Shown: positions 32,338-57,450 of the stretch, one piece after another
How positions within the stretch are numbered: the stretch's first letter is position 1
How the letters are laid out: every line of letters begins with the position of its first letter
Source of the DNA: Engraulis encrasicolus
Taxonomy: Eukaryota; Chordata; Actinopteri; Clupeiformes; Engraulidae
DNA length: 64,000 nucleotides
Assembly: GCF_034702125.1 (NCBI RefSeq)
Contig: NC_085860.1
Coordinates: 56,560,419-56,624,418 of the forward strand
Reading direction: 5' to 3'
Notes under the pieces: generated by a model
The model's database searches: none
What the model was told of the DNA's origin: nothing
Seen by the model: the letters and a program-made list of their open reading frames with translations, nothing else
Made by a program: the position numbers and the translations under genes

Positions 32338-32671
32338 ACAATGGTTCCCAAACTTTTTCCGCCAGGACTGCCTTTTAGCTTTAGGTATATTTTCGTGAAC
32401 CCCATCCTCTCATATTCCAAATGCCAAACACCATTTCCTAATATTGCTAAATTGTAATTTCAGATTCACAAGAAAAGTAGGCCCTAAGGACATTTGTTAG
32501 CCAGATCCGTGAGTGTTGTTACAAACCAATGTATACAATTGTAGTAAGTCTTAACCATGTGTTTTCCTTGTTTTTATGAAAAGTCCCTTCTTTCTGCTAC
32601 CCCACTGCAGTACCTCTGGAAAAAATCCTACCTCCCCCAGGGGTCCTGCCCCCCAGTTTGGGAACCACTGG
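32338..32671. mobile_element. hAT MITE remnant
   Basis: Ends ATGGTTCCCAAACTTTTTCC and CAGTTTGGGAACCACTGG are inverted. It belongs to the same broad 'cagtggttcccaaac' group as the elements at 20273 and 45682. It lies in the rlig1-carboxypeptidase gap. Confidence 0.55.
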
Positions 32672-32946
32672 ACTACCAGGTCCTCTTTAAAGTTTATTCC
32701 ATTCACATGTGACTGTTTCCCACAGCTAGTCAAAGGCATCCTGTGACGAGCAGAGGGAAAAGCTAGTGATGTAACATTGTGGAAATTGTCCTGGGGACTG
32801 TTGGGGCCTGTAATGTTATTTATATGCAGGTAAATGTATAGGGTCAGTATTTTATGTAAATATATACGTAACGCATTATATCTTGCAAATCATTTATGAG
32901 CTCTTTCTATGACTTGACTTGGCCTTTATATGGCTCTGGAACTTCC

Positions 32947-32995
<49 letters not shown>

Positions 32996-33281
32996 AATAG
33001 CATAAAATGTAAAATCTTTAGAATGACTGTTGTGCACTAATACACCATGTCATATGACACAGGTCTATATGGAATATGATCTTCACTACCATCCTATTTA
33101 TGCCGACCCCCCCCCCCCCAAAAAAAAAGAAAGAAAAGGAAAAAAAGAATGAATGTGGTCTGCATATCCTTTGCATAAAGAATTAATGTGCTTTGCAAAA
33201 GGTAGGCAGGAACGAAATGTTCACATTGCAAAACACTGATAACAACACTAGTATCTAATCATCAGCTGAGCCAACTTTCTG
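32672..33281. other. Intergenic sequence with (CA)n
   Basis: A (CA)n microsatellite lies at 32949-32992 and a C9-A8 run at 33108-33128. There is no gene. Confidence 0.6.
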
Positions 33282-33320
33282 TGGGAACGGACCATACTGT
33301 ATGCTCACCTGCGTATAAAA
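33282..33320 (+). promoter_or_regulatory. Carboxypeptidase promoter: TC-box, E-box and TATA box
   Basis: TATAAAA at 33314-33320 is 46 bases before the start codon. Just upstream is an E-box CACCTG (33306-33311). About two helical turns further is TGGGAA (33282-33287), the complement of a TTCCCA TC-box. An E-box plus TC-box at this spacing is the known bipartite site of the pancreatic acinar factor PTF1. This fits a digestive zymogen gene. The PTF1 reading is inference. Confidence 0.55.
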
Positions 33321-33365
33321 CCTGCACATATTTCACCACTAGTGTCCCTTTGGGCAGCTGCAAAG

Positions 33366-36300
33366 ATGATGAGGACCTGTTTGAGTTTGCTTCTCCTGCT
33401 TGCGGCAGGTCACTGCAACAAGCTTTTCATTGGGTAAGTTACCTTGAAATTGGTCTGTGTATTACTAGTGTATACTGTATCAAAAATGTATGGTTCCTCA
33501 AAGAACCCTCATTTGGTTCATGGGGGAACCCAACAGTTCTGTGAAGAACCTAAAATTTCTTGGAACAACCCCATGGCTCCTTAGTTTCTTCAGTTTGTCA
33601 CTGTGGGGGAACCCCTTAAATTCTCTGAATACGGTAACCTTTTAAAATAACTTGGGGTTTTTCCAAGCACCATTAGGTTCATAAGAGAACCTTTAGGGGT
33701 TCCTTCACCTTTGGAACAGAGGGCTCTTCGAGGAGCCATGTCATTTTTTCCAACATATAATTATGGCTAGCATTGTGTAATTTTCTGGATCTCAAACAAA
33801 TAATTAGCCAGCTCACATTGTTTTCTTCATTCATGGAGTGTTTTAACAACTGACTCTGGTACCAGTTTGAGACACAATCATGCATTGCAACATCTACTTA
33901 CTGTCTCAGTATTGAACATAATAGACAGTATATTTGGCTATGCTGATTTGTTAGACGTTGGCTATGATTATGTCTTCGATTGTAAGTCACTTTGGTTTAA
34001 AAAAAAAAAAAAAAAAGCATCTGCCAAATGCAATGTAATGTAATCTCGTAATGTTAGATAATGTATGGTATAATGCTGCAGTGCTCCATAACTACACAAC
34101 TTCTCTGTGTGCAAACTTCAGAGACCAAGTGCTCCGCATCAGTCCAGAGTCTGAGGAGCACATTGAACTTCTTCAGGCGCTGGAGAATGAACAGTACTGG
34201 GAGGTGTGTTGATAGACTTGATAATCCTTTTGCATTAATTTTCTTTCCAGACCACAACACAACTTCGACAGTTTAATAGTCCAGTATGTAGTGTATGATA
34301 TCAAGACCAGGTTTATGTTGCAGTGTTCACAGTAATTTGATGTATCCTCCTGTGAGAGCACATTTTCTGTCATCTGCTATTTGCAGTAAAATTGACACCT
34401 AACTCGGAGTTAGAAAGCTAGCACATGTGAAGTGACGCAGCATGTTTCAGTTGATGGTGGGCAGCCATGGCCTAGGGAGGTAGTGTTTGGATTAAAGACT
34501 TTCAGGTTCAAATCCCACAATAGACAGTAGGTAATGGCTGGCATGCCTTTGGGCCATGGGCGTAGCCAGGGGTGGGCCTGGGGCCGCCCACTTGACATCC
34601 AAGCCCACCCCATTCACACTTGACAGTCAACTGTTGCCTCATTGAACTATAATTAATGGCATAGCACTGAGCGATAATTAATCATTTTGTCAAAAGTCTG
34701 GTTCATCTTCTGTGATTTCTATGATTTCAATTTCAAAGTATCATTTTTGAGCACAATATTGTAATATCTACCTACACACTTTCGGGTTGGGCCCGTCCAA
34801 TTTTTTCTGGGCCCACCTGTTTTATTATTTCTGCTTTGAGCAATGCACCTAACTTCACATTGCTTCAGGGACTGTAACCAATACCCTCCAATAACTGTAA
34901 TTCGCCTTGGATAAAAAAAACATCAGCTAAGTGTAATGTCTTGATCTCTCAGCTTGACTTCTGGACCCATCCCGTGTCCACCGAGCTGACCGTGGATATC
35001 CATGTCCCTTATGTAGCCCTAACACCTATGAAGGAATATCTCACGGAAAACAACATCCCCTTTTCTGTCATGATCAACAATTTACAAGTGAGTGCAACAG
35101 TCCTATGCTAATATTTTCTGCAAATAAAGTGTCTACGTAAGTTATCAGATGTTAATTTCACATTTACTTTAACTTCCAGGAACTGGTGGATGAGGAGGCA
35201 GCAGAGATGACCATGAGCAATGAAATGGAACGCTCCTCAAAGGCTTTCGACTTTGGAACCTACCATACGCTGGAGAGTGTGAGTGTGAACACATGTGCAC
35301 ATATTTGCTTGGGGACACTTGGCACACTGTGAATACAAAAATATATATACTTCTATTTTCAAAACATTAAATCCATACATTAGATGGAGAATACTGAGCA
35401 GCAACATATCAAGGGATAAAATTGAAAAAAATATTTTGGGGGACATATGTGATCATTTCATCTTTGATAAATGCAACATGCAACAAGTTTGGACAGGACC
35501 AATGAAATGCAATAAACATCAGAATAAGCTAAAGCAACACAATGAAGAACATTTCAAAATTAATTATGACTCAGAATTAAAGATGCAGAAAGCTTACTTA
35601 CCTAGTTATTATAATGAAATATTGAATTATATCATAGGTTTATGAGATCATGCCTGTACAAGAAAACTGGTCTCACTGTTCATAAAGAAATGTACCAAGC
35701 CCACATATCACTCTACAAGGACTGCATCTCTCAAACTAAATCTGATTACTACTCCACCTTAATCTATGCCAACGAAGGCAACTCCAAAACCCTGTTCTCT
35801 GTGCTTAACAACATCCTTAAACCACCTGACTCTCTCCCTGCTCATATGTACTCCGTTGAGACTTGCAACTCATTACTGGACTTTTTTAATGAAAAAATCC
35901 ATAAAATCCACCAACATCTTATCTGCAACCCCTCTCTTCCCTCCCCCACTGATCTCTTCCCCCTCCACCAGTTATTTTCTAGTTTTCATCTCCCAGACTC
36001 CTCTGAAATATCTGACCTCATCTCCAAATCCACGCCCTCCACCTGTCAGCTTGATCCCCTCCCCACAACCCTCGTCAAATCCTGCCTCCCCTCTCTCCTC
36101 CCCTTCATTTCTGCCATCATCCACTCCTCACTCTCTACTGGTACTGTAACCTCTCTGTTCAAAGTTGCTGCTGTCACTCCTATACTCAAAAAACCTGGCT
36201 CTGATCCCTCTGACTACAACAATCTCCGCCCAATCTCCAACCTTCCATTCATCTCCAAAATTCTAGAAAAAATTGTAGCCTCTCAACTCCATTCCCATCT

Positions 36301-39300
36301 AACTCTTAACTCCCTCTATGAGCACTTCCAGTCTGGTTTTCGCCCCCGACATAGCACTGAAACCGCCCTAGTTAAAATCACTAATGACCTGCTCATGGCT
36401 GCTGACTCTGGACTACTCTCTATTGTCATTCTCCTTGACCTCAGTGCAGCCTTTGACACCATCTCTCATTCTATCCTTCTCCACAGACTCTCCTCAATTG
36501 GCATTAGTAACACACCCCTTGACTGGTTCCACTCCTATCTCTCTGGTCGCTCTCAATTTATTCAAATGAAGTCTTTTAAATCTAAGCCCTCCCCTGTCAC
36601 CTCTGGTGTCCCTCAAGGTTCTGTTCTGGGGCCCCTCCTCTTCATCACCTACCTCCTTCCCCTTGGTAATATCTTCCGCAAATTCAAAATTAATTTCCAT
36701 TGCTATGCTGATGACACCCAGCTCTATTTATCTGGCAAACCCTCTGACACTCTCCCTCCCCCCTCCCTCACCACCTGTCTCTCTGAAATCAAATCCTGGT
36801 TCACCTCCAATTTTTTGAAACTCAATTCTAACAAAACTGAAGTCCTACTTGTAGGCACCAAATCCACCTTATCCAAATCAGATAGTTTTTCCTTCTCAAT
36901 TGATAACTCTCCTGTCTCCCCCTCCCCTCAAGTTAAGAGTCTGGGCGTCTTGCTTGATGGCTCTCTATCCTTCCTCTCCCACATTAACAACATCACACGG
37001 TCTGCTTATTTCCACCTACGCAACATTAACCGTCTCCGCCCCTCTCTCACTTCCCATTCTACCTCCATTCTTGTACACAGTCTTGTCACCTCCCGCATTG
37101 ATTACTGTAATTCTCTCCTCTTTGGTCTCCCTCAAAAATCTCTCCACAAGCTCCAACTGGTCCAGAACTCAGCTGCCCGCATCATTACAAAAACCCCTTC
37201 CTGTCACCATATTACCCCTGCACTGCAACATCTCCACTGGCTCCCTGTCAAATATAGAATTCATTTTAAAATACTTCTCCACACCTTCAAGGCTATCCAC
37301 AATCTTGCCCCCCCTTATCTATCTAATCTTATTCACATTGCTGTTCCCTCCCGCCCCCTCCATTCCTCTTCCTCCATTCTCCTCTCTGTCCCCTCTGCCC
37401 GTCTTAATACCATGGGGAATAGAGCTTTTAGCTGCTCTGCTCCTCAGCTGTGGAATGCCCTTCCTCCTGACATCCGCAATATTGACTCTCTCCCCCTTTT
37501 CAAATCCAGGCTAAAAACCCATCTTTTTCAAATAGCCTATTCTTTATGATTCTTAAACTCTGTTTTATTTTATTTTATTTTATTTTCATATTTTTTTTAA
37601 AAAATGTATTCATTTATTTATTTTTGTTTAAAATTCTGTTTATGTGTCTTGTTTTATTTTTGTTTCTGTCTGTACAGTGTCCTTGAGAGTTTTGAAAGGC
37701 GCTTTCAAATAAAATGCATTATTATTATTATTATTAATATACATTGTCTATAGACTTTCTGTGATACACCAACAATTAAAGTTAAAATATGACTCATCAG
37801 TAGAGTTAAACACAATTCAGAATGATGTACAGTTAAGTGGGTTTAAGTGAGTCATGACATCTTGTATCCATTATAGCACTTCACAGAAACTAACCAAAAG
37901 TGAACAGTATATTGGGCTATTAAAAATAGCATTCAAGTATTCAAATATCCATGGCCTTAACTACACAGTGTTGGCAGAGGACGCGCTCAACTTCTTGGAA
38001 AACCGAAAAGCTTTTGGGTGCGAGATAAAAAGCGTCAACTTAAGGAAGAAGAAATCCGCACTCACAAACTGCGTCTCATTATTTATTTATATTACCACTG
38101 GTAATATAAATAAATAATGAGACGCAGTTTGTGAGTGCGGATTTCTTCTTCCTTAACTTAACTACACAGTGAACTTCCCGATTCAGTAGACCTGCAGTGA
38201 ATCACTGATCTGTGATGAACTCCAGACTCTTACCGCCTTCTTGGCAGCCACCACAGCTGGTGTGTGAATGTGTATTTGCATCTGAAAGCACTTTGAGTCA
38301 ACTTCGTAATTGTGAGAGTGTGCTATATAAATACATTTTGATTGATTGATGATTGATTGACATATTGATTGATTGATTGTGTAGATCTACAGCTGGATTG
38401 ACACCCTTGTAGCCGATTACCCAACACTGGTGTCTAAAGAACAGATTGGATCATCTTATGAGGGCCGTCCAATGTATGCCCTCAAGGTAAATGGAAAAAA
38501 AACCATCACAGCACATGCACACACACACTTCAAACACAGAAGTACATAATCCAAAAGTTTAAAAGTGTATTCACTCCATGCAGCCATTTTAATTCATGCT
38601 CATGTTCGTTCCCACATCAAGTTCAGCACAGGTGGAGAGAAGAGGCCTGCCATCTGGATTGATGCTGGTATCCACTCAAGAGAATGGGTGTCCCAGGCCA
38701 GTGCTGTGTGGATGGCAAATCAGGTAAATGAATATACTTTACAGATCGTCATCTATTGCAATGGCAATTCTAGTTGTTTTAACTTGGTAGCTTTTCTTGG
38801 TAGTAATCTCTCACAAAGTAATTTTGTAGCATACCTTGAACTTGAACTTGAACAACTCCTGGTTACGTGAAAATGCAACAGTTGAGTGCAATATTAAAGT
38901 GTTGATAGCAAGTGTGTGTCACTTGCTAAGAAAAAAGTTGTTCTTCAATTGAATCAGAAATTCACAGTAAATAAGTGTATTGACCACAGGCCTACCTTCA
39001 GTGAAGAGGCGTTGTGGGCCCTCAATGCAAAACCATTCTCTGGTGGTAAGAGCAGACCAATATTAATGAAAAAGATCACATTTGTGTTAAAGGGACAGTT
39101 TGGTGAATTTCAACATGCAGTTGTAATGCTCACACTTTTTTTTTTTTTTTCCTTTTTCTTCAGCCGTTTCCGAGATCCTGGTCATTGTAATGGGGGCAGC
39201 TCTTTGTTTACATTTCAAAAAAACATTTTTATTTATTCCCAAAAACATCCAAAAGGTTATAAAACATCAGCAGACAACTAGCAAACAGCAGTACCTTTTG

Positions 39301-42300
39301 GGAAAATATTTGGAGTTGGCCTATGTTTCATTTTTTAAAAATGTAAACAAGCGCTGCCCCCATTAGAATTGCTCATATCTCGGAAAGGGCTGAGCCGAAA
39401 AATGTGGCATCACCAGGTACTGACAAGTCAAGGGTAGCGTGAGCAATACAACTGCATGTTGAAATTGACCAAACTGTCCCTTTAAAAACACAATTTAACG
39501 TTGAAAAAACTACACTGACAAATGAAAAATATATCTACATTGAGTGCCCTTACTGGTTAATTGCTGCATATACCCACTCGCAATGAACAACCAATACCTA
39601 TGCAGAAGGGAGGTTTCTCTGTAGTATCATCAGTATGGTTTGACTCTGAGGAAGACGCAGGTGTATTGAAACGACAATCACTTTGTGCAACAAAATAAAA
39701 AATAAAATAAAAAGTATGCTGAGTGCTCCAGTCATCCCTAGGTCTAGTTGCTGAGAAGTAGCCCAGTCTGTCTTGATTCAAATATACGGTTACACTTCAC
39801 TTGACGCCGGCGTCATACGTGTGACATAACAGTGTCATAATAGTGTCATGATGTTTATGACATTGACATAATGTTTATGACACACACATGACTGCATTAT
39901 GACAATGTTATGACACCGTTATGTCATACGTATGACGCCGGCATCAAGTAAAGTGTTACCACATATACTAGCCTATTGTCATATATTAAAGTTGTGTTTA
40001 AATATTTCTTTTTAAGATGGCCTCTGACTATGGCAGTGACAGCACTGTGAAGAAGCTTCTGGACACCATGGATGTTTACTTGATGATTGTCACCAATCCC
40101 GATGGCTACGTTCACTCTCACACCAGTGTAAGTGTGGCTGGTACATTTGTGAAATATTTTTTGTCTTTTGATCTAATATAGACATACTTTAGATGTATAC
40201 TAGTATCTTCTGTCATTGTTTATAGTGAATGACCAGAAGCTGACAATATTACAACCCATTTTATTTACATTCGACAAAGTGTTTGGACTTGAGATAGCCC
40301 TAAATGCATGAAAGTACTTGGGCATAAGCCTTCAGTTCAGGTGCAAGTGTAAGGCAGGGAAACTTGATCAATACTAAAAGTTCAGAAAACCCAGCACACT
40401 GAATACTGTTCTTTTTTGTTGTTGCTAAGAGCGAACCTGAAGGTGCACTGGGCGAAACACAGCTTCCCTCCAAGATTAAAAAAAGAGGATAAAAGAACAG
40501 TATTCAATGTGCAGTGTTTTCTGAACTTTTTTGTGTAGCCCTAAATGTCTTCATGTAAAGTTGGTGTAATTATATTCAGCATACTGATGTGTATTTCGTA
40601 GGATCGCATGTGGCGTAAGACTCGCTCAAAGAATCCTGGGTCTATGTGTCGTGGAGTTGACCCCAACAGAAACTGGGATGCCGGTTTTGGAGGTCTGTTA
40701 TTTCTCATGCCCTCTGTTCTGTTTTTCACTTGATATCATTTAGAGTTTGCTTACTCAGATTTATTTTAAGAACCTAATTATTGTTCATTTCTTCTTCCCT
40801 TTATTAGTTGTATATTTATTATATGCACTGTATCTACCATAGGTCTATTAGGCCTATACATATAGCCTACTGTATACAGTATATACCGGTACCCATATAT
40901 AATGTGGTATATTTATTCAGTCGATTTTTAAGATGAGTTGCTCCTGCAAACATCTATGCACTGAAGGCCTGTGGGTGTGTGATTGCATTTGTGTGTTGAC
41001 TTGCAACAACGTGTGTTTCTTACAAACCACAGGCCCTGGAGCCAGTCAGAACCCTTGCTCAGATGCTTATCACGGGCCCCATGCTCATTCCGAGATCGAG
41101 GTGAAGAACATTGTGGACCTGGTCAAGAGCCATGGCAACTTCAAGGCCTTCATCTCCATCCATGCTTACTCCCAGCTGCTCATGTATCCCTATGGTTACA
41201 CATGCAAGCATGTTTCCCACCAGCCAGAGTTGGTACGTGTTTTATAAATTGCTGCACTAATGTGTAGTATTTATTTATTCATTTTTCAGTATTTCTCTGA
41301 TAGGGGAACGTGCAATATGTTTGCTTTGCATTGAATAGCTACATCAAAATCACTTTGATACTAATTACTACTAGTTACTAATCCCTTGATAGTTCTTTGC
41401 TTTTATTTATATATCCTTAATTAAACATTTTCCTACGTAACTGTTTTAAATTGTATGTTTGGTTCTGAGAATGCAATTTGTACAAATTTTGTAGAATCGG
41501 CCAGTAGTTTGTTGTAATTTTAAAATATTTCCCAGCAGTCATGTTTATCTTCCCACAAGGTTTAACAAATTGAAGTTGCTGCCTCAAAAATCTCAACCAA
41601 AGAAAAACTGATATAATGATTTTATAAAGGGGTACCTAAAGCTTTATACATCTGTAATATTCTTGCTGTTTTGTTACTTTAGGATACTGTCGGCAGAGAT
41701 GCTGTTAACGCCCTTAGCTCTCTGTATGGGACTCGCTACAAGGTTGGGAGCATCTGCAATATTATCTGTAAGTCCAAATGTTTTTCATGCAATTCAATTC
41801 ACGTTATAAATCATACGATGTAGAAGTTGGCATATTGGGCCTAAAACTTCACACTGCAAGGCTGTACATGGTTCGACACAAAGGAAGTTGCCATGTGGAA
41901 TGGAAATCCATTAATAAGCAGACAGACAGACAGATGGATAGATCTTACTTTGAATTACATGGTGAGGAGTGAGTAGCAATTGATACTACGACAGATAGGC
42001 TATAATGACTTTCTCTGCTAAAGTTGCCGCCAATATATGTTTTCAAGAACTTGTAGTAAGAATGATTAAGAATAAGAAGATGACCTACAGCAAAATGTCT
42101 GGGCATTGGTCTGACTGTAGAATGATTGTGGAATAATTCGTTTTTCATTCATGTCAAAACAGAAAAGTGTATGGAAAAAAATGTGTGGGGAAAATAAATA
42201 CATCAAGCCATCTATTTCTCTTACTTTTAAGAACTTGAGATAACTGGTTCCACACGGTTATATTTTACTGAAAACTCAAACCGTCTGTTAACTGTTAAAC

Positions 42301-42525
42301 TGTTAACTCAACTTCATATTTTACATTTCATGAACAGACCCAGCAAGCGGCGGGAGCATTGATTGGTCCTACAACCTTGGCATCAAGTACTCTTTTGCTT
42401 TCGAACTTCGTGACACTGGTCGCTACGGCTTCATTCTCCCAGCCAACCAGATCATTCCAACTGCATCTGAGACGTGGCTGGCTATGAAGCATCTGATGGT
42501 CTATACAAATGAACACCCATACTAA
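33366..42525 (+). CDS. cpa2: Carboxypeptidase A, CPA2-like zymogen, complete (11 exons)
   Basis: Exons are 33366-33433, 34122-34203, 34953-35087, 35180-35278, 38385-38486, 38622-38723, 40017-40127, 40602-40692, 41033-41232, 41683-41767 and 42338-42525. They encode 420 residues. Residues 1-17 are a signal peptide. An activation propeptide follows, with the mature enzyme starting near 112. Zinc ligands are His180, Glu183 and His307 (GIHSREW, SIHAYSQ). Substrate binding uses Arg238, Asn255 and Arg256. Tyr359 and Glu381 are present, the latter in [11 protein letters not shown]. Ile366 in the pocket means A-type specificity for hydrophobic C-termini, not B-type. Ala379 and the blocks [16 protein letters not shown] and YKVGSIC are closest to CPA2; NPASGGS-like and ANQIIPT stretches recall CPA4, so the paralogue name is tentative. 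Intron 4 holds an L2 LINE. The promoter looks pancreatic. Confidence 0.93.
33950..34042 (+). mobile_element. SINE/LINE-type tail in carboxypeptidase intron 1
   Basis: The sequence TGTAAGTCACTTTGG, an A-run, then GCATCTGCCAAATGCAATGTAATG is the common tail of fish SINEs that share an L2-type 3' end. The head is not recognisable. Confidence 0.5.
34454..34940 (+). mobile_element. tRNA-type SINE interrupted by another element, ending at the exon 3 acceptor
   Basis: A tRNA-like head (CAGCCATGGCCTAGGGAGGTAG, CAGGTTCAAATCCC as B-box) is followed by an inserted block at about 34556-34820. The block has ends GGGCGTAGCCAGGGGTGGGC and GGGCCCACCTG. The SINE tail (CCTTGGATAAAAAAAACATCAGCTAAGTGTAATG) follows. 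The tail ends only about 12 bases before exon 3 of the carboxypeptidase (34953). Confidence 0.55.
35642..37549 (+). CDS. L2-type LINE reverse transcriptase ORF, 5'-truncated
   Basis: The 635-codon frame has no internal stop. It contains the reverse-transcriptase blocks [79 protein letters not shown] and the catalytic YADD at residues 355-358. It ends with [11 protein letters not shown]...[10 protein letters not shown]. This order and wording fit the L2 (CR1-group) clade. The endonuclease domain that should precede it is missing, so the insertion is truncated at about 35640-35655. The true protein start is lost and the first Met is incidental. The ORF is sense to the carboxypeptidase in intron 4. 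Length and openness suggest a fairly young copy. Confidence 0.9.
   Translation: MRSCLYKKTGLTVHKEMYQAHISLYKDCISQTKSDYYSTLIYANEGNSKTLFSVLNNILKPPDSLPAHMYSVETCNSLLDFFNEKIHKIHQHLICNPSLPSPTDLFPLHQLFSSFHLPDSSEISDLISKSTPSTCQLDPLPTTLVKSCLPSLLPFISAIIHSSLSTGTVTSLFKVAAVTPILKKPGSDPSDYNNLRPISNLPFISKILEKIVASQLHSHLTLNSLYEHFQSGFRPRHSTETALVKITNDLLMAADSGLLSIVILLDLSAAFDTISHSILLHRLSSIGISNTPLDWFHSYLSGRSQFIQMKSFKSKPSPVTSGVPQGSVLGPLLFITYLLPLGNIFRKFKINFHCYADDTQLYLSGKPSDTLPPPSLTTCLSEIKSWFTSNFLKLNSNKTEVLLVGTKSTLSKSDSFSFSIDNSPVSPSPQVKSLGVLLDGSLSFLSHINNITRSAYFHLRNINRLRPSLTSHSTSILVHSLVTSRIDYCNSLLFGLPQKSLHKLQLVQNSAARIITKTPSCHHITPALQHLHWLPVKYRIHFKILLHTFKAIHNLAPPYLSNLIHIAVPSRPLHSSSSILLSVPSARLNTMGNRAFSCSAPQLWNALPPDIRNIDSLPLFKSRLKTHLFQIAYSL
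37550..37740 (+). mobile_element. 3'UTR and tail of the L2 LINE
   Basis: A T-rich 3'UTR ends with GCGCTTTCAAATAAAATGC and an (ATT)n microsatellite (about 37716-37737), the usual end of L2 elements. The element spans about 35650-37740. Confidence 0.7.
38041..38155. repeat. Perfect 55-bp inverted repeat (hairpin)
   Basis: Arms 38041-38095 and 38101-38155 are exact complements with a 5-base centre (CACTG). It is in carboxypeptidase intron 4, about 230 bp before exon 5, and would be transcribed. Confidence 0.95.
39087..39485. mobile_element. TTAA-flanked MITE, second piggyBac-like family
   Basis: TTAA occurs at both ends. The inverted ends are AGGGACAGTTTGG...AATTTCAACATGCAGTTG and the complement. 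The sequence differs from the 820-type family beyond the first bases. It lies in carboxypeptidase intron 6. Confidence 0.65.
39645..39770 (-). mobile_element. Penelope-like retroelement tail fragment
   Basis: GACTCTGAGGAAGACGCAGG...TTGAAACGACAATCAC followed by GAGTGCTCCAGTCATCCCTAGG matches the arms of the palindrome at 10286-10550. It is a single, diverged copy. Confidence 0.45.
39788..39960. mobile_element. Palindromic MITE with GGTTACACTT ends
   Basis: The ends GGTTACACTTCACTTGACGCCGGCGTC and their near complement make almost the whole 173 bp foldable. A larger relative is at 50877-51155. It ends 56 bases before carboxypeptidase exon 7. Confidence 0.65.
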
Positions 42526-43899
42526 GACGGTGACGGACCAACACCCTGTCGCCATGGAGATTGCTTCAGGGAACAAGCAAGATGAATAAAGATGATGGAA
42601 CTTAAAGTGGTCGTGATCCCATTTTTCTGTATACATTTTGAAGAAAGAATGAGCAGTTTGGGAAACGTATGACATTTTGCTGGTTAAGTGTTTGAAATGC
42701 TGTGCAGAACTGTATGAGTGTTTGGCCAAATTATCTTTTAGTTATAGGAATGTCATCTCATTTTCAGGAAATAAGCCAAACCAGTCAAACTGTAATACTC
42801 CATGTCCAGGTTATAGACGCATTTTGGCAAGCCTGGACTGGTCACCTGGCATATGCATTTTCCTGGTGGGCAGACGGTCCTCTGGGCCGATGCTGTTTTT
42901 TTTTTTTTTTTCCCCTTAAAGGCTGGCGGTCAATTTGATTGGGACAGCACATTGGTCAATATAAAGAGGTCTGACAATATAAAATAGACTAAGATCATAA
43001 AATTGTAGAAAAGCTGGGGTTGTGTGAGGGACTGCTCTATTCCAAAAATGTCTGTGCTCCTTTCGGTCCCAGTCAAGAACTGCATTTTGGTGCTAAGCCA
43101 TTCTCATACACACAGAAGACCTGGACATAGTGCATTTAACGTTTTAATATAGTAAGCAAACAGAGTGCGGCCTTAAAATCCTATATGATGACTTTTGAAA
43201 ATTATTTTTTACAGCCAGACATATTCAATAATAAAGTTGTTTATTTTTATTCCTTTCAACTGTCATTCAAATACAGTGTTTTCATCTTTGCATCTTTGGT
43301 GTCAATATGCAACATTATTTCCTTTGCAAAACAGCACTCTCAAGTGGTTAAAAAACTGTATTGAATTTCTGCAGACTGCCCTGATACAAAATGAACACCT
43401 GGCAAGGGACAATATGAAATCACAGAGACAGTATACTATTGTTGGTTTTTTTTAGTCGTAACTATGAAGGCTGAATGGTACCAGTAGCTTTCACCGCGTT
43501 ATGTGATACATTCTACTCATGTCCTTTCTAACACATTTAAACCGTTTTATTCTTGAATGTAATGTACTGAAAAATAAATAAAAGGTTCAAATATCAATAC
43601 ACTGATCTAGGGAAAAGTAACATAATTAGAGTGTTCAGTGAAGTGCTTTACATGGACATGAGCAAAAAAAACAAAACAAAAAAAACCCGCTTATTAAAAA
43701 TATGGTTTTACAGAAAGCCAAAAACAAGTTTAAGTTCAGCATTTACATTAGATACAATTGAGTGGTAGCCTATACAGTACATACCTACAGTATATCTAGC
43801 CAAAACGACTCCTTGTCTGGGAGTCAATAGGTTTTAAAATGTTCTACATTTTTCCATCTTAAACTCCACGCTGCCAATGTTGTGTGGGACTGCTTCCTT
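42526..43899. other. Gap between the carboxypeptidase and bbs4 (both 3' ends)
   Basis: Tail-to-tail intergenic region with no third gene visible. The carboxypeptidase poly(A) signal is at 42585-42590. The part next to 43899 is the bbs4 3'UTR. Minus-strand AATAAA-like sites occur (plus TTTATT) near 43239 and 43546. Confidence 0.5.
42585..42590 (+). terminator. cpa2: Poly(A) signal of the carboxypeptidase
   Basis: AATAAA 60 bases after the stop codon, in a short 3'UTR as is usual for pancreatic protease genes. Confidence 0.7.

Positions 43900-57450
<13,551 letters not shown>

Noticed and set aside
35766..36149. 127-codon ORF in the same LINE
   Set aside because: It is another shadow frame of the L2 coding sequence, rich in Pro and Ser with no family resemblance.
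36900..37514. 204-codon ORF overlapping the LINE reverse transcriptase
   Set aside because: It is a shifted-frame shadow of the L2 protein, produced by C/T-rich codon bias, with Pro/Leu/Ser-rich low-complexity content.
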